The position numbers and the translations under genes are program-made. The notes under the pieces were generated by a model. The model was not told the origin of the DNA and searched no databases. It saw nothing but the letters and a program-made list of their open reading frames with translations. From positions 1,054,001 to 1,118,000 of the forward strand of contig JAPNXP010000016.1 in assembly GCA_028753945.1 (NCBI GenBank): a DNA stretch of 64,000 nucleotides. The letters run 5' to 3'. This document shows positions 42,369-53,409 of this stretch, piece after piece. Source of the stretch: Hexactinellida sp. DTS-2022. Taxonomy: Eukaryota; Porifera; Hexactinellida. Numbering within the stretch: the first letter of the stretch is position 1; each line of letters begins with the position of its first letter.

Positions 42369-42859
42369 TTTAATTCACATTTACATTCAAGCTCTCATTC
42401 TTTAAATCTTTTCTTCGTTCAATATTAAAGTTTCCAATCTCGTATATGTTCATTTATATTCTATATGAATCATGGTTATCATACACTCAACATCCAGTAT
42501 CTCGAAACTTTAGAGCATATCAAAATCTGTTCAAGAAGTTTGAGTTAACGGACATTCGAGATAGCGGATGTTGACTATGCAGCGACGAAATGTCCGGTGA
42601 CGAAATCTCCGGCGACGAAATGTCCAGCGACGATGTGTCCGATTACCCTCTGGAATTACTACGCGGGGTAGCCGGTAGCCCATAGAATTGGACTGAATGA
42701 TGCATGAGGAGTTCTTTGAGGTTCAACAAATTATATTATTACGACCATTGAAAAATTGTAAATTACTCTCTTTATATTATAATTAATGTTCTATCACTTT
42801 ATAATTTATCCAGATTTATTAATTCAAAAAGTAATCATGATTTGTTAAAATAATCTATG

Positions 42860-42930
42860 TCCACGTACCGAACTGTCCACGTCCCGAATTGTCAGTACCG
42901 AAATGTCCACGTACCGTACTGTCCGTATCC
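42860..42930. repeat. Short array of GTCCACGTACCGAA units
   Basis: Five degenerate 14-16 bp units (ACGTACCGAACTGTCC, ACGTCCCGAATTGTC, AGTACCGAAATGTCC). They resemble the GGACGAAATGTCC motif of the arrays at 7213 and 39620. Confidence 0.65.
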
Positions 42931-43718
42931 CCCATAGGACACCCTTATGGATATCAATACAAGTGATACAAGCCCATTACACCAGTTACGGCATTTCCAC
43001 TACTACTTTTTTCTGAATTGTTATAGCAGGCTATTTATATGTGTGGAAAGTTGCAAATAGCGTACCAATGTTGCGACTAAAATGGTCATCAAATCTTGCA
43101 TGCCCATCTTTAGAATTTTTGATCTACCCCAGTTTAATTTAGCTCCCTCCGGCCTCCCGGGCCTGTCATATTTGAATAGGATTTGAGATTATAAAATTTG
43201 AATTCTCACAATATAAGATCGGTCTCTAAAATTTCCATTCAGTTTTTTACTATATTTGCTCAGAATTTAAGTATCTGCTATGCATTTTAACCGCACAGTC
43301 AACCTTTACCTATATTATTGTTGGGGCGTGGCCGCTTGAGTTGTAGCCAAAATGATACAATTGGTGTGAATTTATTTTCCCATTCCCATGAATCCCATCT
43401 TATTCCCACAGGATTTATTTGCTGATTCTTATGGGGATCCCCATGGATCCTCATTCATTGGGCCTATTTGTTAATTAATTACTACTACTCTGTACACCAT
43501 TCTGCATAATCATGAAATTATGTAATGATTGTACGTATTCTTCTTGAATGAAATTAGTGATGTTTAATCAATGGAATGAATGGAATGGTGTTTGAATACT
43601 ACTACGGTTATCCAAATATTACTTAACTGCAATTGATTTCAACCTATTATTTATACATGTACAATCATTTTATTTCAAGAGACCTACTGAATTTACTAAA
43701 TTGAAATATTTAACTAAT
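42931..43718. other. Presumed upstream region of a spliced host gene
   Basis: No repeats of note except a CCATTCCCATGAATCCCAT block (43378-43460). If the exon at 43719 is the first coding exon, promoter and 5' UTR lie here; no core promoter motif could be assigned. Confidence 0.35.
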
Positions 43719-43824
43719 ATGCCTAACAAAGAAGAGAAGAAACATTTTCTCAAGAAAAGGAAGGAGACTTCTACGAAAAAAGTTGGAAAGACTGAACAAC
43801 CTATAATTTCTAAATCGATAAATG
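43719..43824 (+). CDS. First coding exon of an unknown host gene
   Basis: ATG at 43719 opens MPNKEEKKHFLKKRKETSTK and continues KVGKTEQPIISKSIN, then donor G|GTTAGT. 35 codons plus one base (phase 1). Lysine-rich, low complexity, no known domain. It is linked to 47191-47450 because the phases match (G + AT gives Asp). The intervening 3.4-kb intron holds three mobile elements. Function unknown. Confidence 0.5.
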
Positions 43825-44348
43825 GTTAGTGAATACTTAGATATTATTTTATTACTGCTGATTATTTTAAACAAATTACTACTTCGGTAATATTAGACCC
43901 TGACAACGAACTTCGTTTCTAAACGGAATATGTACCCGGATCATGACGTATAAAATTTTAGATTTACACTCAGTTTTTGTCTTACCGCATGCTATTTAAA
44001 TGGCAACACGTCATACTATTTGAAACACATAAACTTAATTGTGGGTTTATGACTAACTGGGATTCAGCTCTTACAATATTGAATCGGTCGACACAAAATT
44101 ATATCCTCTATAAAATCTATTGTACTTATTTTTCTAGAATTTTTTGATTTTCACTTTTAATCTACACAATCATTAACAAAAATCAAAACTAACTACTTCT
44201 TCCTCATTGCATAAATTAAGGTTTAGCGATTTAATCGTTTACTAACATGATATTGAAGTTACAATTTTAGTTTAATCGTCTCTGGCTTGCCAACTGTTTA
44301 ATTTCTATTTGTGTTATAATATTATGTTACATGTCAATTACATAAGTA

Positions 44349-44678
44349 CACTCCAACCTCCCTTTCCCGGGGACTGTGACCCGGAGGATGCCCGTAACTC
44401 GGAATTTTCCCGGATCTGAGAAATACAATGGCTAGTACACATGGAATTCCAAAGTGTCTGATCCATATTTTCTAAATTAATTCAAAATTTTAAACTGATG
44501 TTTTAACGGGTTGTGGATAATTTAAGATATGTTAACGTACCTATGTTATATATTTTGTCATTAAAACGCCATTATTTGTTGAATGAATACATATTTAGTT
44601 TCTCTTTAAAAACCAATACGGGTACTGGTTGCGGGAGGTGCCCGGATCTGGGCGGTCCGGATATCGGAAGTTTGAGTG
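44349..44678. mobile_element. TA-flanked MITE of 330 bp
   Basis: Ends CACTCCAACCTCCC and the reverse complement of GGAAGTTTGAGTG, with TA duplications (44347-44348, 44679-44680). Subterminal GATCTGGGC/CCCGGATCTG words pair across the element. Confidence 0.75.
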
Positions 44679-44820
44679 TATATATTTAGTACTCTAACTA
44701 AATTATGCATATTATTAATCATCGGCCTCAAATTTTGGGATATTGTAACTCGATAGATTATGAATTATTGCATTAAACGTTATGTTTATGTATGTAGTTT
44801 CTATCACTTAAACGAATTTA

Positions 44821-45380
44821 CAGGGCTTTTCATGAGTCATCGAGTCATGTGACTCGTGACAAAATTCAGTGACTCGAGTCACCGAGTCCATTGACTCGTG
44901 ACAAAATTCAGTGACTCGAGTCACCGAGTCAATTGACTCGTGACATTATTCAGTGACTCGAGTCACCGAGTCAATTGACTCGTGACAAATTCGGTGACTC
45001 GAGTCACATGGTCTGAATCAATGACTCGCGAGTCATCAAGTCCATCAGATGATATATTTTGATAATTATGGGTTTTTGGAATTCTGATTACAATCAGATT
45101 AGTAATAGAATATACAGGTACAGTATATACTTAATTTCCTATGCTTATTCTTACCATAGGTACACATCGATAATCATAATTCGCGAATTCTAACTCAATG
45201 ACTCGCGAGTCAAGACTCGAGTCACCGAGTCAATTGACTCGTAATTAAATTCAGTGACTCGAGTGACCGAGACAATGGATCCGTGACAAAATTCAGTGAC
45301 TCGAGTCACCGAGTCTGACTCGATAACTCGTGGTGACTCGCGAGTCATCGAGTCAATCAAATGACTCGTGAAAAGCCCTG
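44821..45380. mobile_element. TIR element made of GACTCGAGTCACCGAGTC repeats
   Basis: Ends CAGGGCTTTTCATGAGTCAT and the reverse complement of ATGACTCGTGAAAAGCCCTG. GAATTTA flanks both ends (44814-44820, 45381-45387). Most of the body is about ten degenerate 40-bp units containing GACTCGAGTCACCGAGTCAA and GACTCGTGACAAAATTCAGT, themselves rich in short palindromes. CAGGG termini suggest hAT; the visible duplication is 7 bp, one short of the hAT norm. Confidence 0.72.
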
Positions 45381-45806
45381 GAATTTACTGTTAGTCTGTG
45401 ACTAATATGTAGTGGCCAGTATTGAAATTCCTCCTTTATTTATATTTCTCCGTAGATAATGCCTTGTTCATACCATAAAAAATTTGCATTAAGAGAGGAG
45501 TTACGTTCTAATTTGCTCCTAGTGGTGCGATTTTTGATCAAACAGTTTATGGATACATTTAAAAATTTGTCTGGTACATATCTCAAAATTTTATCATAAA
45601 TCCCCTTTTTATTTGAGCATTGCATTCAGAATATAATTCTGCTTCTGGTGGCTGTATACGTATTTTATATTTGGGCTTAGTTTTTGCCTTAAATGTGTTC
45701 TGAAAATGTTTTACTCTCACTTGAGTAAAACCTATAAATTATGATTATATTATTATAAGAGATAATTCAATTTGATTTACTTTGCAGGATTCTGTTTCTA
45801 TTGTTA

Positions 45807-46321
45807 CTAGCGATTCGCTTGCTAGGTCGCTTCGCGGCAGAACACAACCACACACCAACCGCTTCGCGGTTGGTGTGTGATTAATACACTGATTATATAC
45901 TCCTAATATGATTATAAAACGTAAATAGGCCTAAATAGTCAAATTTAACAATGTGAAATTTTAATGATTACGTCATCATGCGATAATGAGTTAGCATAGT
46001 TGCGATCTGATGTGACCACCATGTCCGCATCATTAATGTACATGTTCTATTAAATTTTCAGATTTTTATCTCTTAGAGGGCGCGAATTATGTGCGATTAA
46101 GTTAATTTTCAGGGTTCACGAAATGTGACAATGACGTCATAACTTGTCGAGGTTTGAGAAATTTTGAGTGTAAACCTCAACTTGTTGGCGGATGCCAAAA
46201 GTTCCCTCTATATGCCAAAAATCACATTTGGAAACCGTCCAGTTACTTCAATCAACTCGTAACATACAAACAAATATATATATACACATATATATACAGG
46301 CTTGTGTTTTAATAGTATAGA
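45807..46321 (-). mobile_element. Complete non-autonomous Helitron, 515 bp
   Basis: On the minus strand it begins TCTATACTATTAAAACACAA directly after A, and ends CTAG directly before T. A 13-bp-stem palindrome (ACCAACCGCGAAGCGGTTGG) lies about 60 bp before the 3' end, and a GCGAAGCGACCTAGCAAGCG stretch follows it. TC start, CTRR end and insertion between A and T with no target duplication define Helitrons. The hairpin is further from the end than the usual 10-12 bp. Other copies: 11105-12302, 19343-19415, 20272-20520, 51627-52075, 56016-57603 and 63057-63800. Confidence 0.8.
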
Positions 46322-46563
46322 TAAGAAATTCTGATTTTATAGTTTTTTTTAAAATCCTGATTCTATTGTTTAGAGACTTCCTTATAAGCGGAATTTCGTT
46401 ATATCCATTTCGTTGCATATTTGATAGATTTTGATTCTCATAGAGATGGTACCAGAGTGAAACAAATTTCCGATTAATATAATTTATTCTTATGGATTTT
46501 GAGTATTCCATAATTCAGATAAATTCACTAAGTGCCTAGATCTTTTATATTGATGCCCGGCTT

Positions 46564-46958
46564 AATATATTAACGGATTACTTATATGGCGGCAGCCTAC
46601 AATGTCGGCTAGCCGACATATAAGCAAATTTCGCCGACAAATAATGATTTGGCCGACATATAAGCAATATCTCGCCGACATAAGGAATTCATCTAAAAAT
46701 TGAACGAATTAGAGGAAAATTCCCTGCAAGATTCAAAATAAATAATCTATTATGGAGGGAAAATAACCTAGCTACTAAGAAGCGACAATGAATTGGGAGC
46801 GAACCAAAAGCCTGAACTTTTAAAGTGAGTATTATGGAGTATTAGAGGAAAGTTCCTGAATCAACTAGGCCAAATCGTTATTTGTCGGCGACATTTGCTT
46901 ATATGTCGGCTAGCCGACATTGTAGGTGGCCTACAAATAAGTTAGTTAATATATTAAT
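46564..46958. mobile_element. Foldback MITE with TGTCGGCTAGCCGACA arms
   Basis: Arms about 90 bp, 46564-46651 and 46877-46958, pairing through CCTACAATGTCGGCTAGCCG. Each arm contains the perfect 16-bp palindrome TGTCGGCTAGCCGACA, so either arm can fold on itself as well as on its partner. Confidence 0.75.
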
Positions 46959-47190
46959 CGTTTAGTTACATTAGGAAGAATTAACATCACTATTTATTTT
47001 GTCATATGTTAAATTTTTCAAACAAGTTTGAATTTAACCCTCTCCCAGGGAAGAGAAATTCAGCTCTTTCACACAGGATTCCCACAAAGTTACCCGAACC
47101 TCCTGATCAGTGAGATTCTGGCGCTCATGGGATGAACTTTTATCATGTAATGCATTTATATATTTAATAATTTTTTCATTATTTGTCTAG

Positions 47191-47450
47191 ATGTAATTGA
47201 AATTCCTAAAACAACATTTACTGAGTACCACTATGAAAATGTTTCGAAGCCAAATTTTATTTCATTATCAAATGAGAATTGTGACTTATATACACCCTCT
47301 CGTGGTTCTATTTCCTCGCGCAAACACTGTCAAAAACGAATCTTGACTGCTAAAGATCAAATACATAACATCACTGAAAATTCTTCTGACAAACCTAGAT
47401 CTTCCAAATCTCAGGGAGCAAAGTTTTTCTTCTTTCCATTTTTAAAAAAG
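47191..47450 (+). CDS. Second coding exon of the unknown host gene
   Basis: Acceptor ATTTGTCTAG, donor AAAAAG|GTAATT; 260 nt, entering in phase 1 and leaving in phase 0. It reads VIEIPKTTFTEYHYENVSKP, later SRGSISSRKHCQKRILTAKD and SSKSQGAKFFFFPFLKK. Polar, Ser/Lys-rich, with a short aromatic end; no recognised domain. Phase agreement with both neighbours supports it. Confidence 0.5.
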
Positions 47451-48189
47451 GTAATTACTTTTCCTTTTGATCATTTATTTCATAATTTTTTTAATATACA
47501 CCCAGGTTTTCCCATGTTAGCCGCCACTGGGAATTCCATTAGTATACCCTTTGCCACCAATTCAGTTAAATACACTGTCTAACTATCCATTTTGAAGCAT
47601 CATAAGTTATCACTAAAGGTGGCGCAATAAAGGGGGGTGTCCCCCTAAAGTTAGCTTCTCTACATCATTATTTGGAAATTAGAATTGGATGCCTCCGGTT
47701 TACCTTTGTAATTCTCAACATTCATCATATCCACCACATTTCATGTTTTTGACATTCTGTACAAAATAAAAACTATTATCAAGGATAACTTCAATTTACT
47801 TTAGTTTAGTCGACACAGTAAAAAATACAAATTCTCAGCTTCGATTACATGCACTTTAATTTCCATATCATTTGTTCGTCCATTAAATTTCATCCAATTT
47901 AGATTTGGACCTTTTTTCAACATTAATCAGTGCCTATTATTGATAATCCCTGAATTTGGATTTGAAAGATTTTATTTCTGTATTTTGCACTTGGTTATCA
48001 TGATATCTATAGTTTCTATCTTTCTTTTATACTCTATCCATGATAAATCTTAATTTGTACCTATATTATGATTTACTAATGTCTAAGCGAATGTAATCTA
48101 TCTAAATCCCTGGGTTAGGCTAATAAATATCGTACGACTTGATTTCCAGTTATCTCTGTGGTATTAAGTTTTAATAGAAAATCTTCATA
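47451..48189. other. Intronic stretch without recognised elements
   Basis: AT-rich. Short frames only. Presumed intron of the gene with exons at 47191 and 53410. Confidence 0.35.
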
Positions 48190-48567
48190 ATCTAGTCGTT
48201 GAAATCCCAAAATGGGTCATACCTAGAAAGAATTAATTTAAAGTGTTTTTACTATCACTAGAAGCGTAATTTTTCGTAGAATTGAATATCCAAATTCATT
48301 GGGAATTTTTTTTAATGCGGCTGGCAGTGTCGGCCTTTTCATATGAAATCGCCGACATTTCTGTAACTAACTTTCTCAAATCAAATCTCATCAACTTATA
48401 ATCACCATATTTGTACTCAGTGTAAAATCTCCATCGAATTGATATATCACATGACCATATTTGGATGAATTTTTCCTTAGCAACGCTGGAATGTGTCAAC
48501 ATTCCATTCTAAAATTGAGTGCCTATCCAACGAGTGACCCCTAGTTCAAATCCACTAGAATGATTAT

Positions 48568-48678
48568 CACATACCGACCCTCTAAAATGTGATTTGACGA
48601 GATTTATCTAAAAATCTTAAATTTTAAGATATATCTCGAATAATCTCGTATAATCACGTTTTAGAGGGTCGGTATGTG
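48568..48678. mobile_element. Small foldback MITE
   Basis: Ends CACATACCGACCCTCTAAAA and its reverse complement TTTTAGAGGGTCGGTATGTG; the middle is AAATCTTAAATTTTAAGAT, also palindromic. Confidence 0.7.
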
Positions 48679-48771
48679 TATAATTATACGCACAAGTAGA
48701 AAATGGAACGTTGGCACATTCCTGACGCATTCCAGCGTTGCTAAGGAAAAATCATCCATAATGGTCATATG

Positions 48772-49388
48772 CAGGCCTGGGGTAATAGTAATTGTATTAC
48801 TAACGATCAGGGTTGGGGCCGACTACTTTCAGATGATTACGATTACGATCTCTATTTTTAAACGATTATTATTATGATTACGATTACGATCTATAATTTT
48901 TAAGCGATTGCGATTACGATTACAATTACTATTAACTTGTATATGATTACGATTATGAAAACAACCCAAAATGTATACTAAATGCGTTCTGGCTAAGTCT
49001 GATAAATTCGAATCTAAAAGTACTAACAATAAGGAAAAGTGTCAATTTCAATTAACTAACTGTTAATGTATATATTATGATGGAATTCAAATTAATGTGA
49101 CTGTTATTGAATAAAAGAACTTTCGCAGGTGCAATCCTACGAATTGATACTATATCCTGAATTTCAAAGATAAATACGCTAATAAAATAGCATGATTACG
49201 ATTACGATACGATTACGGTACACTCTAATAGAATCATCTGATTACGATTACGATTACAGTTAAATGTGTAATCGATTGCAATCGATTACGATTGTAATCG
49301 TTTCGGCCCCAACCCTGGTAACGATTACATTTTAGAAGTAATAGTCATAGTAATATATTACATTTTAGAGTAATTTACCCCAGGACTG
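48772..49388. mobile_element. hAT-type element, outer
   Basis: Ends CAGGCCTGGGGTAA and the reverse complement of TTACCCCAGGACTG; GTCATATG and GTCATGTG flank it (48764-48771, 49389-49396), an 8-bp duplication with one difference. It contains a second hAT element (48808-49317). Confidence 0.8.
48808..49317. mobile_element. hAT-type element, inner, with GATTACGATTACGAT arrays
   Basis: Ends CAGGGTTGGGGCCGA and the reverse complement of TCGGCCCCAACCCTG; flanks CTAACGAT and GTAACGAT (48800-48807, 49318-49325). The subterminal regions are long degenerate arrays of the 6-bp word GATTAC in inverted orientation. Confidence 0.8.
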
Positions 49389-49665
49389 GTCATGTGATAT
49401 ATCAAATTGCTGGAAATTTTACGCTGAGTACAAATATGGTGATTACAAGTTGATTTGATTTGATTTGAAAAAGTTATAACGGAAAAGTCGGCGATTCACT
49501 ATGAAAAGACCGACACTCCACTTGCATTAAAAATTCCCCAAACGGATTTTAGCGGATTTTGGATATGTTATTCTATGAAAAATTGCGCTTCTAATGAAAC
49601 TAAAATGCTTTGTATGAATTATTTCTAGGTTCAACCTTCCAACGACCAGACTATCAGTTTAAAGC

Positions 49666-50293
49666 GTTGGTTTATCTATAATTTGATGTAAGACAATTAG
49701 TGGGTTGTGTTATTAATCTTCATCCAAGCTAGTGGTGGTATCGGGGAAGAGTTTATGAATCCCTGTTGGTTCATTCTATAAAATTCGACCGATCCCTTCA
49801 CAGTGGGCATTTTCAGGGGTGTAAGTGGAAATAGGAAAACTATGCTAGATAGACTCTAATGAAGTATTATTGACATATAGGTTATCGGTAGCTGCAAACC
49901 GAATGGCATCATCAAAAATATTATGTGTAATCTCATAACAGTACTTTTGGACGATCAATGGTAAATTCATGATTTATTATATTTTTGGTTTAGTAACAAT
50001 CATATATTAATCACCCATGATTATTGATAATACATCTTAAACTTGGGTAAAAATAATTGGAATGTTAGTCTTATCCCAGGTATTCTATATCGCATTGAAT
50101 TTATAGAAGGGTAAATGGATGTTGAGTGTAACTATCGCAGGTGCAATTACTCTTATGAATCCCTAGTTAGTATTAGGTTGCATAGTTGTATAATATGGAA
50201 CATTGCTAGCGCCTAAATTTCTTCCGGATCTCATAAATTATTTTACTGAAATTCAAAAGCATGGATGAATTCCTAACTTGGTATGCTGATTGA
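49666..50293. other. Non-coding AT-rich stretch
   Basis: No supported gene or element. Confidence 0.4.
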
Positions 50294-50638
50294 CAGGGGC
50301 GGCGCCAGCACAGCCCCATTGGTGGGGCGAAAGGGGGGCGGACCAATGCACTGGAGGGCAAACCCAAAAGTTGTAAACATTCCAAAATTCACATTCAAAC
50401 CAAAATCGATATTTTTAAAGACAAACTTAGTTAAATAATCAGTCCGATAATAGTATTCGGTGGGGCATCTCAGCAAAACAGCTAACTATGGACTGCCTGT
50501 CCAGGGCGTATAGCATTTCCGCATTAACATTAAGTACTCCAATAACAGATAAGCGAATTCCCGCCCCCCCACAGGGGGGCGAATGAAAAGCGCGGGGGGG
50601 GCGGCCGCCACCCCGCGCCCCCCCTCGCGCCGCCACTG
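50294..50638. mobile_element. hAT-type MITE with very GC-rich ends
   Basis: Ends CAGGGGCGGCGCCAGCAC and the reverse complement of GCGCCGCCACTG; CTGATTGA on both sides (50286-50293, 50639-50646), a perfect 8-bp duplication. The right end (50560-50635) is a run of C and G tracts, a sharp contrast to the AT-rich surroundings. Confidence 0.85.
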
Positions 50639-50764
50639 CTGATTGAGAGATTTGACTTTAAAATATCATAAACTGCTTTGTTATTCATTATCAGTATCAG
50701 TTAATGGATGAAAAAAACTAAATTAATTGGATAAATAGTGGAGAAATTAAATATATATTATAGC

Positions 50765-51055
50765 GTGACCTTAGTTATATAAGGCCTTACTACTGAGTAA
50801 ATTTTGCTGGACCATGGATTACTTTTAGGCCATTGATTATTAGCTGACATATCTTTATCTCAATAGCTAGTAATGACAGACCTGAGAAATGCATTATAAT
50901 TATATAGGAAGTTAGGAACATGATATCAAGGCATACATAACTTCCTTTAGAATTGTGCTATATCACCATTTGATTACGTAATCGCTATTTTTCGTGGGAA
51001 TTAACGTGTTTTTATAGCTGCTTTTAACATAGTTAAACGCGTTATAAATGTTCAA
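50765..51055. repeat. Dispersed 290-bp repeat, copy 1
   Basis: Matches 58736-59025 along its whole length, same orientation, about 90% identical by eye. It starts TGACCTTAGTTATATAAGGC, whose TATATAAGGCCTTAC part resembles the P-element termini here. No ORF. Could be solo long terminal repeats or a P-derived MITE. Confidence 0.7.
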
Positions 51056-51324
51056 AATTGGAACACGAAGATGTCCATAACTAGTTCAATGAAATATACC
51101 GAAATTATAAATGGAATGTTGACACATTCCTCTGTTGCCAGGGAAATGCATATTTCCTAAAATGAGCCATAACTCACAAACTATCTATTTTATGTTAACT
51201 ATGCTAGTACTGATCTATCCGCAATTGGTAACTTCCTATTCATTGATAATACATTTTCTAGTCCTAACTTCAATAATCTTTGAGATAATGAGATTATTAG
51301 CACTTAATTCTTTATATGATAATA

Positions 51325-51498
51325 CAGTAGATGTCGGATATAAGCACACCGGTTATTAGAACATATCGGATATAAGCACACTATGTTGGAAAACGTTTGC
51401 CATCTACCCTGTATAATTTATGTCGATTATAAGCACATGCCGGTTATAAGCACCATAAGTGCAGTTCCCGACGATGTGCTTATAACCGGCATCCACTG
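51325..51498. mobile_element. TA-flanked MITE, same family as in the vWA gene
   Basis: 174 bp with ends CAGTAGATGTCGGATATAAG and the reverse complement of TATAACCGGCATCCACTG; TA at 51323-51324 and 51499-51500. Internal copies of CGGTTATAAGCAC. Confidence 0.85.
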
Positions 51499-51626
51499 TA
51501 CACTCATTCTCTCAAAATCTTTTGTAGTTAGGCATATATAATGTTATACTTTAGCATCTATCTATATAGATATTCTGTAGCATCAATCTACGTATATAGA
51601 TACTGTAGCATCAATATATATACATA

Positions 51627-52075
51627 CTAGCGCGCTTCGCTTGCTAGTTCGCTTCGGGGCAGAACCCTACCACACACAATCGCTTCGCCGTTGGTGTATG
51701 GTTTATATACTTCTGACAATGATTATAAAGCGTAAATAGGCTTAAATAGTCAAATTTAACAATGTGAAATTTTAGTGATTACGTAATCATGCGATAACGA
51801 GCAAGCATATAGGCAATCTGGTGTGACCAACCTGTCCGCATCATTAATGTCCATGTTCTATTAAAGTTTCAGATTTTTATCTCTTAGAGTGCGCGAAGGG
51901 TTCTCGAAATGTGACAATGACGTCATAACTTGTCGAGATGTGAGAAATTTTGAGTGGAAACCTCAACTTGTTGTCGGGTGCCAAAAGTTACCCCTATATG
52001 CCAAAAATCACAATTGGAAACCGGAAACCTAATGCTTTTTCAATTTTAAATTGGAGCCTCTCAGCCTCCAGTTAT
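51627..52075 (-). mobile_element. Helitron-family copy with an altered 5' side
   Basis: On the minus strand the 3' end is CTAG followed by T (51627-51630), preceded by the hairpin (ACCAACGGCGAAGCGATTG). The other side does not end in TCTATACTATT but continues into the CTGAGAGGCTCCAATTT sequence shared with the arms of the foldback element at 60-911. Confidence 0.65.
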
Positions 52076-52229
52076 TTTTCAACACTTTGCGAGTTTCGCG
52101 TCCGGGTATTCTAGAAGTCCGTGGGACCACCCAAAGTTGAACTGAATGTTAAAATTAATTAGTGTCCGATCATATGAAAATCTCTCTTGATAATCTGGCA
52201 ACTTCAGACTCAAAACTCGATTCAAATTT

Positions 52230-53042
52230 ATCTTAAGGTATTCCTGTATTGATATTTGGGCAAATATGGTGAATCTCAGAATTGCATAATTTACTACTAG
52301 GAATACTCTAGATGATGTAGAGATTGACTTCTATTATTTTTTTTCTTCTTAATTTTCAATAAAGATGGTGTTTTTTAATGAAATATGACGTAATCTCCAA
52401 TATATGCTAATTTTTCAAAATTGTTGAATATTTTTGAAATTTTGAACATATTATTAAAACACTATTTCTTCACAGTAATAGTCTTTATTTTAATTATTTT
52501 GCAGAAGAAACGATGCTTCCACTGTCATTTTTAAAATATTATTTAATTTCAAAAAGACAATTTGGGCAGAATGATGTAAAAAGAGAATATTTATTCTAGA
52601 AAGTCAAACATTTTTTAAAAATGCTCAGTAAATGTAGACGCATGTTTTCAATCGCGTTGTTTTGGCACTATAATACAAAAAAATTGAATTAGTATACTTT
52701 TAATGAAAAATAATGGGGTTTTTTTAACCAATTTCACAAATATGACAATAACATAGAGTAGATTAAAGAAAAAGCATATTTAGGTGCGATTGAAAACATT
52801 GAGTATTGACTCAGGTATAATTTATAATTGACATGTTTCGCGTTAAAAACTAACATAAAAATGTTTTGCCATTCCTTGGCTAGTATGGATTAGTACTATA
52901 TTGACATTGTCTAGTTCATAACTAGGGATATATACTTAGTAGAACTTTAATATTTTCAGGGATATCTTAGAATACTTAGTACTATCCAAAAACGCAATAA
53001 AAACATTAGGTCGTCGGGTGTCGAAATATCAGTACAGGATAC
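52230..53042. mobile_element. Diverged relative of the TTAA-flanked MITE
   Basis: Ends GGTATTCCTGTATTGATATTT and the reverse complement of GAAATATCAGTACAGGATACC. The interior shares AAAAACGCAATAAAA with 11311-12001. TTAA borders the left end only. Confidence 0.55.
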
Positions 53043-53409
53043 CCATATCATATTGACAATAAACACTAGTGGGATAAAACTGCTATTGCGCATCAGATTA
53101 GCATACACTATAGTAGTTATGTTGAATTCAATTTCAATGATTTCCTAACCACAACATTCTGTTTTGAAAATGAGTATTACACTACTCATTCCTTTTCACA
53201 GTAGTCATTGTCATTGCATTGCATTACTTTAAAATTGAGTTTTAGAGGTTTTATGTTATACTGAATCCAAAAAAAGTATAAGTAATAGATTTGACAATGT
53301 TATAAAGTTACACTATTTCCCCTGTTTTGCCCACTGTGGGCCCTTGTTCATCACCGATAGAAGAAAGTGTAATATTGGCATTATTATTATAGGTGTTTAA
53401 TTCCTTTAG

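Larger units (their letters stand above)
39620..42646. mobile_element. 3-kb element with arms of GGACATTTCGTCGCTT repeats
   Basis: The left arm (39620-40057) is about 25 units of 15-16 bp, (T)TGGACATTTCGTCGC, followed by unique GCATAGTCAACATCCGC. The right arm (42541-42646) is the reverse complement of that unique block followed by only four units. The outer ends pair through CGGACACATCGTCGC. CCTCTGGAAT stands on both sides (39610-39619, 42647-42656), a 10-bp duplication compatible with a Mutator-like element. No transposase inside; it holds the elements at 40342-41012 and 42238-42368. The left arm is expanded relative to the right. Confidence 0.7.
48190..49665. mobile_element. Large inverted-repeat element carrying nested MITEs
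   Basis: Left arm 48190-48511 pairs with 49389-49665 plus 48690-48763 reversed, for example CTAGAAGCGTAATTTTTCGTAG against CTATGAAAAATTGCGCTTCTA. The right arm is split by the hAT element at 48772-49388, and the loop holds another palindrome (48568-48678). No coding content. Confidence 0.65.
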
